Source of the DNA: Heloderma charlesbogerti
Lineage: Eukaryota > Chordata > Lepidosauria > Squamata > Helodermatidae
Reading direction: 5' to 3'
Length of the DNA: 64,000 bases
Assembly (NCBI GenBank): GCA_026122225.1
Contig: JANEZZ010001567.1
Span: forward strand, 79,759 to 143,758
Part shown: in pieces, positions 32,880-43,530 of the stretch
How the letters are laid out: the number at the start of each line of letters is the position of its first letter
How positions within the stretch are numbered: position 1 is the first letter of the stretch
The notes under the pieces: generated by a model
The model's input: only the letters and a program-made list of their open reading frames with translations
What the model was told of the DNA's origin: nothing
The model's database searches: none
Translations under genes and position numbers: made by a program

Positions 32880-33905
32880 TTTGGGATCTTATGAGGTGGA
32901 GAAGAACACGCACACAACCGATGTAGATGAAAGAAAAGGAGGTTTATTGAAATAAAAGAAATAAGCAAAAGTAGAACCTCCCCAGAGAGTTACACGCTCT
33001 CTGAGGCTGAAGAGGTTACACGCTACAAACAGGTACGAACTCAGTTACAGAGAAATCTCAAAGAGTTTCAGGCTCTCTGAATCTCAAGAGGTTGCATGCC
33101 TCTTACATAAGAGCCCCAAACTAACAATCCTCAAGAAGCTGCACCCTTCTCTGAGGCTTAAGAGGGGGCGCGCCTCGTAGGTAGGAACTTAGTTACCCAA
33201 ATGTGGTGCATTAAATGACTAAATATACAGTTAGCCCGTTTGTCGCTCAGTTCCAGATCGGTCCATGCCGCAAAATGGCCCACTGAAGCAACGGTGATAC
33301 AGCGTCAGCCAGGCCCACGCCTGCTGCCTGATATCCAAACCAACAGTGAGTATGATGGAGCAAAGATAGCTGCACCCTGTCTAAGCCCTGGACAGTCAAC
33401 TCCTCTCCCTGAATTTCACCCAGCACATACTCACCACAACGCTATCAGGTACGTGGCCAGAGCACTCAATGCGCGTCCCGTGGGTGGAGGGTACTGTTGG
33501 TATGTGCACATACAACGATCCAGATGCAACACGCCCCTCCTGAACAATGGCAGATGCAGGGGTTTTATACCCTTTTTTCCTCCGTTGGGGCTCATGGGAT
33601 CAAAGAGGGGTTCAGTATGCTCTTTGTTGATAATACATCATGTTCCCAATTTCCAGGATTGACATTTGTTGTAGACAGCCTGGCACCTCCTTCCGACTCC
33701 CCAACATTTCTCGAGGTTGTTCCTGTGGTCATAACTTGCCGTCCTCCGTTTTTATTGGCCCACGTCCATCTTCTGTAACTGATAGGTTGGCAGTCTTCAG
33801 CACATGCCAGAGCACCCCCATCTGGGCCTGCTGCAATAAAACCATTCATGCTCCATTCACAGCTCCCCTTCCTGATCTGGGCTATTCACACGACCGTGGA
33901 CTGGT
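32880..33905 (-). mobile_element. Probable solo LTR in intron 4 of copy B
   Basis: A block of about 1 kb absent from the arm 1 counterpart. On the minus strand it has a TATA-like box (gggtataaaacccc, 33560-33575) and, about 620 bp downstream, a polyadenylation signal (caataaacc, about 32939-32950), the order expected in an LTR. No internal retroviral region flanks it. I could not define TG...CA ends or a duplication, so the call is tentative. Confidence 0.45.
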
Positions 33906-34159
33906 TTAGACTGTTGGCCTTTTCACATTTCATAGTGTTCTCAATGGACACTTAAATGTTTTGGGTGATAAAATACATTTCAGGATTTTTACAGTTCAGG
34001 CTTGTATTCAGGGTCAAACTTTGCATTCTATTTCTTTTCACACCACATTTGTTACATTGCAAAGAAAGCAAGAGTACACTGTGGTGCCTGATGTCCACAA
34101 GGTTATCTATTAGGAGCAGGAGGAGAAGTTATAGAGAGAAGCAATCTTTATGGACAAAA

Positions 34160-34350
34160 ATCAAGTAAAGGTGGATTTAAGGAATAAGAGAAAATTAATA
34201 AAAGAAAATTAAGAAATAATAAAATTAAGAAAGAAGAATAAGAAAATTAATAAATAATTAAATAATTAAAATAAATATAAGATGTAAGGGAAATATAAGT
34301 GGATATGAGGAGACATTAGAAAGATAACTTGAAGAAAAATAGGAAAAATA
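34160..34350. repeat. A-rich low-complexity tract
   Basis: Dominated by 'agaaaattaa' and 'aataattaaaat' units. Non-coding, in intron 4 of copy B. Confidence 0.8.
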
Positions 34351-34701
34351 AAATCATACTGTGTCATTATGATCCCTCATGCTGCAGGTGGGTGGACAGA
34401 GGCTGAGAGAAAACAGCTTGACTAAAACCACCTGGAGAGTTCATGGCAGAGGTGAGATTCAAACTTGGGGCTTCCTGAGCCACTGCTCAGTCTTTCAGCT
34501 GCTATCCTTGGAGAAGGGTGGTCTCTTTCCTTGGATCAGGCCCCAAGGTTTTGCATGGGTCTTATCCAGGTGGATGCGGGGGGAGCAGAAGCTGGGAGAT
34601 TCCTGGGCAGCTTCTGCTGGGAGATGAGGAGGGGGAGCTGCACAGACAGACCCTGTCCAAAATTCCTTGATCCCTTCCCCACAGGGTTCCTCTGGTGCTA
34701 C

Positions 34702-34704
<3 letters not shown>

Positions 34705-34781
<77 letters not shown>
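34705..34781. repeat. (CT)n(CA)n microsatellite in intron 4 of copy B
   Basis: A CT run (34706-34744) continues into a CA run (34745-34780). It starts 8 bp from the donor of the transmembrane exon. Microsatellites next to class II exons are common and usually very polymorphic. Confidence 0.95.
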
Positions 34782-34783
<2 letters not shown>

Positions 34784-34788
34784 ATTAC

Positions 34789-34903
34789 CTTTCCTGCTCT
34801 TCAGGTCTGAGGGACAGTCCCACGAACATGAAGACCACACCCAGCACGGCCCCCACAGCCCCCATCCACACTTTGCTCCTGGCACAGTCCGGCCTCCGTG
34901 GCG
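34789..34903 (-). CDS. MHC class II beta exon 4 (connecting peptide + transmembrane), copy B
   Basis: On the minus strand, after acceptor cctccttccacag, the exon reads PRRPDCARSKVWMGAVGAVL then GVVFMFVGLSLRP. This is the class II beta pattern of ARSK followed by a Gly-rich membrane helix that pairs with the alpha chain. It ends at donor gtaatc. The exon is 115 bp and leaves phase 2, whereas exon 5 needs phase 1, and the usual FIYxRNQK stop-transfer end is altered (LSLRPEEQ). A small indel near 34800-34820 is likely, so the frame may be broken. Upstream exons were not found on this strand. Confidence 0.75.
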
Positions 34904-35300
34904 CTGTGGAAGGAGGAGGAGAGGGAGCCCCATGTTAGCAGGAGGATCAGGGGCAGTCTGGCCTCTCAGCCTCCAGGTTTCAAAAGGAGGGTGCATTACA
35001 CCCAGGCAGGTATTTTTCAGTCCCCAAGGCTGACCCCTCAAGGGATCCCAGATGCCAGATATCCCACTTTTCTTCATATTCCAGCTTATCGCCATTATTT
35101 TTGAAAGTGGGATAAATGAGAAAAGGCATGGGAGACGCCCTGGAGGCTGACAATGTCGTGGTAAGGACCCGCACAATTCTGAGTGTCCAGTCATGCGCAT
35201 GCAATAAATTGCTCTTGTGGAGACACCATGAAATATACAATGGACAGGTGTGGGGTCTTCGTATGGGCTGACTGTGGATGAAATGGGAGTTTCCACACAC
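34904..35300 (-). other. Intron 3 side of copy B; exons 1-3 not found
   Basis: No beta-2 (CxVEHPS) signature on the minus strand from here to the S-X-Y module at 40.7 kb. The 5' half of copy B seems to be deleted or was never copied. Confidence 0.5.
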
Positions 35301-35973
35301 AACAGCCTGGAGCGCCTCTTATTCCAGGGGGATATTTGGAGTCTGTGAATTCCTATTCCGTGGCCATTTGTCCACGAGGCATTTACTGGAAGTAAAAAAA
35401 AGTGAGTTGGAAGTTTTTAAAAAGTGAGTTTTGCGGAGCCGCTAGATGGCGCTGCTCCATCGCAAGCAATGGAAAGCCCCCTACGGCCGCCAGGAAGCAG
35501 CGTTTTCACCTGTGCCTTGTGGGAGAGCGTGCCCTCATCGCGCCGCCGGAGCAGAATGCCCTGGGACAGCTGCGGAATGTCCTTTAATGCAGAGGCGCCT
35601 TGTGTGAATTCCCACCCCCATCAGCGAGTGTTGGAGACCCTCACCATTCAAAGGCCTCCCACTGCTCCCCCAAAGACGCCGCCCGTTCTCCCTTGCTGCC
35701 CTGGGTGCTCCGAACTGCCTCGCAGGACACCTGCCTGACGCCACCTCGACGACTCCCTCCACACCCCTCCTCAGAACCCACCTTTCCCCTGAAGCCCCTG
35801 GCACAACCCCCAACAACCACGTATTGCTTCCTTGGGGACATAGTAAAACAAATGACAGTACCTGCCCATAGGGAAAGTATGAATGCCCATGGGGAAACAT
35901 AGGCTTCTACCTGCCCGTGGGGAGATCCCGAATGCCCATGGGGAGATCCCGAATGCCCATAGGGAAACGTAGG

Positions 35974-36503
35974 TGTCAGGGTGGACACTGAGCCCATAGA
36001 ATCCCAGAGTAGTTCTGATTCTGAGGAAGAGGAGTCGCTCCTGGGAGAGGAGCGCGCTCATCCTTCCCAGGGCCAACAGCTGACGGAGATTCCTCCCACC
36101 AGCATTCCTAGCTTAGATAGCAGTCCTGGGAGTGACAGAGCGAGGGAAGCAGACTTGATGGATGCGCGATGCAGACACAGAGAGCGGCGCCAGATGGAGG
36201 GCGCGGAAAGGAGGCGTAGTGCCCAGTTGGCGTGCAAACAACGGCTGCGCCCAGAGGATCCAAGGGAAAAAGGGAGGGACTCTCCCTAGTCCTTAAGTTC
36301 AGGGGTCTGCCAGTAATTCCTTTTCAAACGGGGACCAACTGTTCCAATGTAGGGCATAGGTACTCTGCTGCTCATATCTAGTTGCTAACAGTAGAATTGT
36401 TAAGTTGTAAAAGAGGAATAAAGCTTTGAAAAGAATCCCTTTGTCTGTGTCTGGACTTGGCTACTGGATTAGACTGAGAGAGGCCTCCAAGGAGCCCTTG
36501 ACA
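35974..36503 (+). repeat. 5' LTR of mini Ty3/gypsy element (530 bp)
   Basis: Starts TGTCAGGGTGG and ends CCCTTGACA, with TGTCA/TGACA terminal inverted repeats. Has a late AATAAAG signal (about 36417-36423). It matches the second LTR at 36969-37494 with roughly 5% differences and small indels by eye. Confidence 0.93.
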
Positions 36504-36559
36504 GCTTGGTCCCCATTCCTCTTTTTTTCCCCTCTCTCTCTCACTCGCCCACAAGGAAG

Positions 36560-36968
36560 CTCACGCCGTGCCGCACGGGGCCTTTCCAGATTACGGCCCA
36601 GATTAACCCTGTTGCTTTTCGCCTGGCTCTCCCCCCTCCATGAAGATCCATCCTGTTTTTCATCGGTCCTTGCTGTCCCCCCTGGTTTCTGGCGACCCTC
36701 ATCACTCAGTCGGCTCCCCCTCGCTGCCAGTGCTGGTGGAGGGGGAGGAGGAGTTTGAGGTTGCGGAGATTCTGGACTCCCGCCTTTCTCGTGGCCGCTT
36801 GCAATACCTGGTGGACTGGAAGGGGTACGGGCCTGATGAGCGATCCTGGGAACCCATGGAAAATGTGCATGCTCCGTTGCTGCTGAGGCGCTTCCACCAG
36901 CTGTACCCCCACAAACCCGGGGCCCCAGGGGAGGAGCGAGAGGGGGGGCCTCATGGGAGCGGGGATGA
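36560..36968 (+). pseudogene. Chromovirus integrase C-terminus with chromodomain
   Basis: One frame gives [20 protein letters not shown] (GPF/Y integrase module). A shift of one base in the C run near 36630-36640 leads to [16 protein letters not shown] and then the chromodomain: FEVAEILDSRLSRGRLQYLV, followed by DWKGYGPDERSWEPMENV. The aromatic cage positions of a chromodomain (Y, W, W) are visible. In live chromoviruses this domain steers integration to marked chromatin. Confidence 0.92.
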
Positions 36969-37494
36969 TGTCAGGGTGGACACTGAGCCCATAGAATCCC
37001 AGAGTAGTTCTGATTCTGAGGAAGAGGAGTCGCTCCTGGGCGAGGAGCGCGCTTCTCTTTCCCAGGGCCCGCAGCTGACGGAGATCCTCCCACCAGCATT
37101 CCTAGCTTAGATAGCAGTCCTGGGAGTGACTGAGTGCGGGAAGCAGACTTGGTGGACGCGTGACGCCGACGCAGAGAGCGGCACCAGATGGAGGGCGCGG
37201 AAAGGAGGCGTAGTGCCCGGTTGGCGCACAAACAACGGCTGCGCCCAGAGGATCCAAGGGAAAAGGGGAGGGACTCTCCCTAGTCCTTAAGTTCAGGGGT
37301 TTGCCAGCAATTCCCTTTCAAACGGGGACCAACTGCTCCAACGTAGGGCATAGGTACTCTGTTGCTCATAGCTAGTTGCTAACAGTAGAGTTGTTAAGTT
37401 GTAAAAGAGGAATGCTTTGAAAAGAATCCATTTGTCTGTGTCTGGACTTGGCTACTGGATTAGGCTGAGAGAGGCCTCCAAGGAGCCCTTGACA
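36969..37494 (+). repeat. 3' LTR of mini Ty3/gypsy element (526 bp)
   Basis: Direct repeat of 35974-36503 with the same termini. The sequence just before it (ggggatga) is where a polypurine tract is expected. Confidence 0.93.
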
Positions 37495-37555
37495 GTAGGC
37501 TTCTACCTGCCCATGGGGAGATCCCGAATGCCCATAGGAAACGTAGGCTCTGGGC

Positions 37556-39125
37556 AGCCATCTAGAATGCCGCTCCTGGCTGCCTTAGGAGTTTCGTGCT
37601 TTGGGGGGGAGCAACTTGTGGCCCTCTGGAGGTTGTTGTACTGCAACACCCATCCTGCTGGCCATGCTGGCTGTAGTCCAAGAACATCTGGAGGGCCACA
37701 TGAACAAAATGCACCCACAGAACAGAACGGACCCTCTTTGCCAGGTGTCAAGGTGATGCCTGCACAATACAGAACACAAAATGCCGGCGGACGAGCCACC
37801 CGGGCGAAGCTTCTCAGTGCCATAGTTTTCTGTGAGAGGAACCTTCTTTTCCCGAGGGAGCCTCTGGGCATAGGAGCCCTCACCTCTTCCGAAGGGGCAC
37901 AGATTAGGCCCTTCCTGACCCAGGGGTGGCAATCAGCAGGACCTGAGCGTGGGGAAACAGCATCCATGAAACGGCCCCCTCCTGCAAAACGGGCTGGGCT
38001 GCTCCTCGCTCATTCGCTCCTGTGAGCCGGAGTGGCGGGGGGGTCTCCCCTTGCTTGTGAAGTCCATTCCTAGGGACTCCCTCCCAGAGAAAATGGGGAT
38101 GCAGGTCCCCGCTGCGGGGGGGGGGGAGGGTGCGCGCACATTGGTTCCAGGGGGCGGGAGGGGGGTGGAAGCTGGAGGGGCTTTGTGAGGAGGCTTCGCT
38201 TCGCTTTTTGCTGACCACAGTCGCTTGGATCATGGCCAGTTTCTCTGTTTCATTTCCACGAATGCTGAGTCTGGCTTGGTGCACGGGGAAGCGAAACCTG
38301 AGTGCCTCCGCAGCGCCAGTGGGAGTTTCTGAGGAAAGAAGGATGCGGCTGGGGGGCTGGGGGACGCCAAGCGCTCAGAGGTGCTGCTTCTGCCACCAGA
38401 GAACTGGAAACAAATGGACGGGGGGGGGGGGAGTGACTAGTCCCTGTGACCAGTGTGCATGAATGTGTGTGTCTGTCCTGCCCTTGTATGTAGCTGAAAA
38501 GAGGTACAGAGTGGTGGAATCTCAGGATCTGACCCTGCACAGCCACCCCCCTCCCTCGCTTACTTCTCTTCCTTTCTGTTCACAGTCTTGGTGAAGCAGG
38601 ATCTGCATGTGCCCTAGAATGAAGTGGTAGAGTAGACTAACTCCCTGCAAGTAGAAATCTAGCACACTGGGGAGAGAGGTTGTAGTTCAACGTGTTTCAT
38701 AAGAACAGCCAAGCTGGATCAGACCAAAAGGCCTCTCCAGCTCAGCAGGCCGTCTGGGCTCTTTATCTTCCAAATTAAGTCTGGAAAATCAAGGTTAATT
38801 GTGGCATTGCACACATTTAATGGTTGAAATATGGCCCCAAAGAGAGATAATTATTTATCTTCTATTACAAAAATACAAATATTTAAATAAATGCACAAGG
38901 ACAACAACATTAAATAGGAACTTCTAAAAAGAAGTGAAACCTAAATAGTTCCTCTGAACCGGAACAACAAAATAGTTTCTTATGATTGCAGTGAAAAAGC
39001 TGTACAAGAATTAACATCCATTTCATGATGCCTGTTCATAAATAAGACAAACGGGTCCCAGCATGCTCCAAAGGGTTCCCACGGCTGTGCACAATCTCAT
39101 GAACGGACAAAAGTGGGGAGCTCAG
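37556..39125. other. Non-coding; MITE-like unit and G-runs
   Basis: A palindromic MITE-like unit is at 37605-37700 and G-runs at 38115-38130 and 38418-38430. A short LINE 3' tail in reverse may start at 38697 (cataagaacagcc...gctggatcagacca). No gene recognised. Confidence 0.5.
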
Positions 39126-39350
39126 CGTGAGGGCAAAACGTAAGACTACAAAGAGACCCATGCTGGATCAGACCACAGGCCCATCCAGTTTGCCACAGTG
39201 GGCAACCAGAGGCCCCAGTGGGAAGCTCAGGCAGGGCTTGAATTCAGCAGACCCTCCCGCTTGTGTTCCCCAGAAAATGCAGGTACTATATAGCCTCCAT
39301 GACTACTTTCCTATCTGCAGATAGGCTTTTCCCCACAGAGGGGAGCATTA
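39126..39350 (-). repeat. CR1/L3-like LINE 3' tail (reverse)
   Basis: 'cccatgctggatcagaccacaggcccatccag', 'ccctcccgcttgtgttccccag' and 'aaggaaagtg' correspond to the reverse of the 3' UTR at 63490-63680. Confidence 0.65.
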
Positions 39351-40600
39351 CAAAGGAAAGTGACCCACCAGCTGAAGTGGTACAGTCCATTCTACCACAT
39401 TAGGACTCTACCACCTCATGCTCTCCTCACCGATCCTGAGAAAGACTAGAGTGGGAATTCCGTTTGAACGCTGACGGTTCACTCATCAGGCTGTATCAGG
39501 GGTGGGGGTAGGGGGGCAACTGGACCATAGCACAGCTGGCTTGGGCCTCAACCCCCAGGACGTGTGGCACGAGAGATGGGGCTGTCTCCTGCTAAACTCC
39601 TCCCTCCCATGCCCTCCTGGCACCCTGTCAAAAATGCTGCTATGCCGATGTGTACAGGGCTGGACCACAACATACAGCCGAGTTTGCCTGTGGTGCTACA
39701 GTCCTGCACCTGCGTATAGCCTTCAGGGAGGCTCAGATGGCCAAGGCCTGGCAGGCAGGACAACTGGCATGGGTCTTTCATCGCCTCTGGGGGCTCAACC
39801 ACTGCAAGGTGCCCGAATGCTGTCTATCAGAAGCCAGCTTCGTGAGCTGGACCTGGACTCAATGCCTGGAGGCGTGTTTCTTTCCACCTGCAGGCCTGCA
39901 TGGCACGCAAAGGTTGCAACCCTGGAAGCATCTGCAGGTGGGGCTGGGCGAGGCCTCCCCTCAAAACCTGAGAGCTCCCCCCAGTCCGTGGAGACGGTTC
40001 TGTGCTGGAAGGGCCAGAGGCTTCAGTCAGGGGTCAGGCGGCTTCCTCCGTTCCTCTTTGCAAGTGACCCATTTTGAAAGGGACCCATTTTGCCAGCATT
40101 CGGTTCCGTGCTGAGTCCAGGGTTGTGTCTCACCCTGGGAGCCTCCTGCTCTGCAGCCATGTCCGTGCCGGGCCCCACCTGGCTGCTTCCCTCGGCCCAC
40201 TTGGGCAGGCTGGTCCCTCTGATGCTCACCTGTGAAGTGGCATCGGGGCTTATTTAATCTGAGCCCGGGGCTGGAAACGCTTTTCCAGACTGGCATTCAC
40301 CTCAGGATCGAACATGTGGTGGTAATAGAAATGTGCCCCTGAGCATGCGCAGAGTGCATTTACTTCCCTGTGGGGTAGCCTCAACAAGCTCACGCGCAAG
40401 TATCGGACACGCGGAGGACGCTGATTTTCCCGAGGAAGCCAGAACTGCTTGGCCCAGGCCTGGGCGGGGAAGCAGGTCGGGTGCTGCCGGCCTGGCCTGG
40501 CCTTTCCCTCCTCACCCCACCCCGGCCCGGCCCGCACGCTGGCTCTGAGCGGGGGCTTTCCAGGCCCGGCTGGTCACCGGATGCGGCCCCTGCGTGCCCG
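39351..40600. other. Region downstream (minus strand) of the S-X-Y module; no gene recognised
   Basis: I looked on the minus strand for a class II alpha leader and alpha domains and found none I could defend. The frames at 40537-40250 (minus) and 39502-40114 (plus) have no recognisable domain. Confidence 0.45.
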
Positions 40601-40610
40601 TCTGTCGAGG

Positions 40611-40632
40611 TTTCTGTTTCGCGGGGACTTTC
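40611..40632. promoter_or_regulatory. ISRE-like and NF-kB-like sites
   Basis: TTTCTGTTTC (40611-40620) fits the TTTCNNTTTC core of interferon-stimulated response elements. GGGGACTTTC (40623-40632) is a textbook NF-kB site. They lie 18 bp from the Y box of the neighbouring S-X-Y module, on its downstream (minus-sense) side. MHC class I promoters have kB and ISRE sites beside S-X-Y, although on the upstream side. Confidence 0.65.
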
Positions 40633-40650
40633 AGGAGTCGAGACTTGAGC

Positions 40651-40728
40651 TGCGCCAATCGCAGGCTCCGGGCCGGCCCTGGTCATCGGTTGCTGGGCAG
40701 GGAAGATCGCGCCTTTGCAAATCCGTCC
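40651..40728 (-). promoter_or_regulatory. S-X-Y (RFX/NF-Y/CIITA) MHC promoter module
   Basis: On the minus strand the S box reads GGACGGATTTGCAAAGG (40728-40712), then CCCAGCAACCGATGACC (X1/X2; 40697-40681), then GCGATTGGCGCA (Y; 40662-40651). S to X is 14 bp and X to Y 18 bp, matching the fixed spacing of class II promoters. S and X resemble HLA-DRA (GGACCCTTTGCAAG; CTAGCAACAGATG), so this looks like an alpha-type promoter firing leftward. The matches are direct; activity is inferred. Confidence 0.78.
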
Positions 40729-41298
40729 CTTGAACGGGTCTCTCCAGGCGGCCCTGAACCTCTCAGACTCCTGCGGGCGGGACAGACTCGCTCGGGGGGG
40801 GGGGGGGGTCAAAAATGAACCACCGCCAAGGCCCCCCCCCCCCGCCTCTCTGGGCCAGGCGTTCCACGTTTCCTGCTTTGGGCATGAAACAAGCGGGGGA
40901 AACCCACTGAAGGTCTCCCACTGACAGGCCCCCAGAGCAGATTCGGGGGTCTGCGGGGGAAGAGCAGCCTGCCTGCCAGACCCCTCAAGGAGCGGGGGGA
41001 AGCCCGGCCCCATCGGGAGAGGAGCCCCCTCCTCCTCCCAGCCCAGCACGGCCCCAATCCCAGGCCACACGTCCCGCCCGGCATCTCCGGGCTGCTCGTC
41101 GCCAAAGCCCACCAGACCAGCAGGCCGACTGACGCTCCGCTCGAGATGCGGCTGCCTCCTGGAGCCCCTCGGCTGCAGCCCCCCTGGCCGGGCGGAAGGA
41201 GGAGCTGGGGGGGCTCCTTAACCCGCCCCCCCTCCAGCACAGACACAGAGGAAGAGCCTCCCCGTCTCGTCACAGAAGACGAACCGGCCGCGCTTCTG

Positions 41299-41339
41299 CC
41301 GGAGACGGATGACGCCGCTGAATGGCGAATTCTCACTGG
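41299..41339 (+). promoter_or_regulatory. X/Y-like promoter module of beta copy C
   Basis: CCGGAGACGGATGACG (41299-41314) is an X1/X2-like box with an intact TGACG. CTCACTGG (41332-41339) lies at the Y position. An alternative weak Y (CTGAATGG, 41318-41325) lies too close. Lies about 160 bp before the ATG, as in copy A. It is about 570 bp from the divergent S-X-Y at 40.7 kb. Confidence 0.55.
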
Positions 41340-41460
41340 CGCCTCTCTCGCCCCCTCCGGGACTAAGGAGAAACATCGTGTCCCCCCCCATCACAGACCC
41401 CAAAGTTTCCCTCCGGGGCTGGAAGCAGATTTTCTCTCCCGTCCTTGTGGGGCTGCAGCC

Positions 41461-41551
41461 ATGGGGCCGGCCTGGGCTCCCCCGGTGACGATGGTGCTGC
41501 TGATGGGGCCGTCCTTGGTCCCTGGGGCTGGAGGGAGGAAGGCGCCCCCAG
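41461..41551 (+). CDS. MHC class II beta exon 1 (leader), copy C
   Basis: 30 codons plus one base, starting MGPAWAPPVTMVLLMGPSLV, a signal peptide with the hydrophobic core VTMVLLMG. Donor gtaagg at 41552. Phase 1 joins exactly to the beta-1 exon at 47764 to give a Gly codon. This start is the only ATG in frame with a signal peptide and is shared with copy A. Confidence 0.92.
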
Positions 41552-43430
41552 GTAAGGGGAGGAGATGGGCGAAGGGGGGAGGAGGAGGGGGCTTGGAGAG
41601 AGACCCCCCCTTGTGCCCTTCACTATCCCAGTGGGACCCCCTTAAACCCAAAGGCAGGTGGTCCCTGGGGAGAGAAAAGGGGGCAAGAGGGACCCAGGGA
41701 GCCTCCGAGGCCCAGGGAGGGGTGGGTGGAAAAGCGAAGTGGGGGCCCCCGGATCCTCAGCCAGCCCCCACCCCCCTTCTGCCTCCCCCCATTGCCTCTG
41801 GAGCTGCCTCGAGAGGAGTCGGACACTGGAGGGTCTGTCGCCCCCAAGGAGACCCCCTTGGAAGGTGGGGGAGTGAAAGAGGAAGAACAGAACAGGGCAG
41901 GACTGGGGCAGGGAGGAGCTGATGGCGTCTGTGCTGAAAGGGCATGCTTAGCACACTGTCTTTGCTGGATCAGGCCAAGAAGGTGTGTCTAGTTCTCCCC
42001 CTTTCTCCAAGCGTGGCCCCCACGTGGCCCCCGCGGGCTCACAGAGCCACTTCCAGCCGCCCTTTCCCCTCCCGATGGGCAGAAGGGCTTTGTTGCCTTC
42101 ACGAGGCGGAGGGGCCTCCCCAGAGAGAAGCAGGGATGGCGGGGTGGGGGTGGACCGAACCAGCCCCTCCCATCGTCTGCCCCCCTCTGGGCTCCCCGCT
42201 TGGCAGCCTCCTCTTGAGCAAAGCTCACCAGAAGTGGGGAGAGGCTCTTCTGCCCACGCTCACCACCTGCCCTGGCATCAGCTGAGAGCCCTTGAGCAGC
42301 CAGGGGGACGGGCAGAAGCCCAGCCTGCACCCAGCAGTCCCAGCAGGGAGCTGCAGTGATGAGGGACGTCTGCACCTGTTGAACTTCTGCCTGGCCCACA
42401 GCTCTTAAGGGCAGAAGAGCCCTGCCAGGAAAGGGATGGTGGCCCCAACCCTTCTCCCTGTCGCTGCCCTTCCAAACTCCCCCCCTTCCCCCCATCCCAA
42501 TATGTGTAGAGTCCAGAGTGGAGGAGTTGAGGGTTGGAGGAGGGGACCCCCCTGCAGGGTCTGCCGGTGGTGGTCCTGGGAAGGCACTGCTCAACCCCCC
42601 TCCCCTCTCCACGGACCTCGGATGGGGTAGTGTCAGGGCCAGTATTTTTGGGCCTGAATTGTTGTGTTATGTCTTGATTGCAGGCTGAGGGAGTAACTTA
42701 CATCAACCCTGCAGTGTTGTCCAGTGCTGTTTTCCTTAAACTGCAAGTTGGGGAAGAGAGTCAGGGAGGACAACCCTGCAGTGCAGACTAGTGTTATTAT
42801 ACGTCTTTCAGAATGGAGGGGCCTGTGGCCATGAGAGAAGGACGTAGGGCATCCCTGCAGTGTAGTCCACTGCTGGGATGGAGGCTGGTTGGGACCACCA
42901 GCCAAAGCTCCTCTTACAAAACAGCCTCAGCTTGCAGCACAGGTCCCCTGCTTCACTGGCAGCCCCTCAGCCCCCTCCCGAGTCCAAATCAAGCCCTGAA
43001 CTGCAGGTAGAATCTTCTTCCTCCATGGACTTTCAGTGTTCAAAAGCAAAACAGGAATGAAATGTTTTCGCATAAAAGGGGACCTGAACAAGGCTGGGGG
43101 GGGGACTCCTCCCTCTGCTGCTGCGTTATTTTCTGTGGGGAGAAGGAGCGACGTTCTGGGCATCTTCCCCTTCTGCCCCACAAGAGAAGGAATCATGGAA
43201 TAAGGTCTACTCAAACTGGTCCTTGGAGGGATCTGTCCAGGGCCACCCAAGACATTTTGCTGCCTGAGGGGAACCAGAAAATCTGCCCGCCCCGGCTGTG
43301 CTCTGTGCGCCCCCGCCTCCCAATGCACACACTATCACACACTCCTCAGATGTCAGGCCCAAATTCCAGCTTCCCCACGAAGCTCCTGGGATCCCTTTGG
43401 CCCAATCACAACCTCTCAGCCTGACCCACC
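41552..43430 (+). other. Intron 1 of copy C, first part (paralogous to copy A)
   Basis: Aligns with 364 to about 3100. No coding region of its own. Confidence 0.8.
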
Positions 43431-43530
43431 TCACAGGGTTGTTGTGATGATAAAAATGGGGGTGGGGAGAGGATTTGTACACCACCTTTAGTTTCTGGAG
43501 AAAAGGTGGAATATAAATATAATCACATAA
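43420..43530. repeat. SINE core fragment
   Basis: 'ctctcagcctgacccacctcacagggttgttgtgatgataaaa' is the core/3' part of the MIR-like reptile SINE also seen at 9360-9580. Confidence 0.6.

Larger units (their letters stand above)
35974..37494 (+). mobile_element. Miniature Ty3/gypsy chromovirus element (LTR - integrase tail/chromodomain - LTR)
   Basis: Two LTRs in direct orientation enclose only 465 bp. Gag, protease, reverse transcriptase, RNase H and the integrase core are all missing. A 5-bp target-site duplication, gtagg, flanks the unit (35969-35973 and 37495-37499), proving it was inserted as one piece or lost its inside after insertion. Confidence 0.92.
35870..37555. repeat. Minisatellite (~21-35 bp units) split by the mini-gypsy element
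   Basis: Units built on 'gatcccgaatgcccatggg' and 'ggaaacataggcttctacctgccc' run at 35870-35973 and resume after the element at 37495-37550. The gypsy insertion duplicated gtagg inside a unit. Confidence 0.85.

Noticed and set aside
34562..35302. 246-codon minus-strand frame over the transmembrane exon
   Set aside because: It runs through a CT/CA microsatellite and is in a different frame from the class II transmembrane segment. Only the 115-bp exon is supported.
39502..40114. Plus-strand frames of 150-190 codons
   Set aside because: No recognisable domain in any of them and no splice or promoter evidence; likely chance.
40390..41112. Minus-strand frame across the S-X-Y module as a possible class II alpha gene
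   Set aside because: No signal peptide, alpha-1 or alpha-2 signature, and it reads through the promoter itself.
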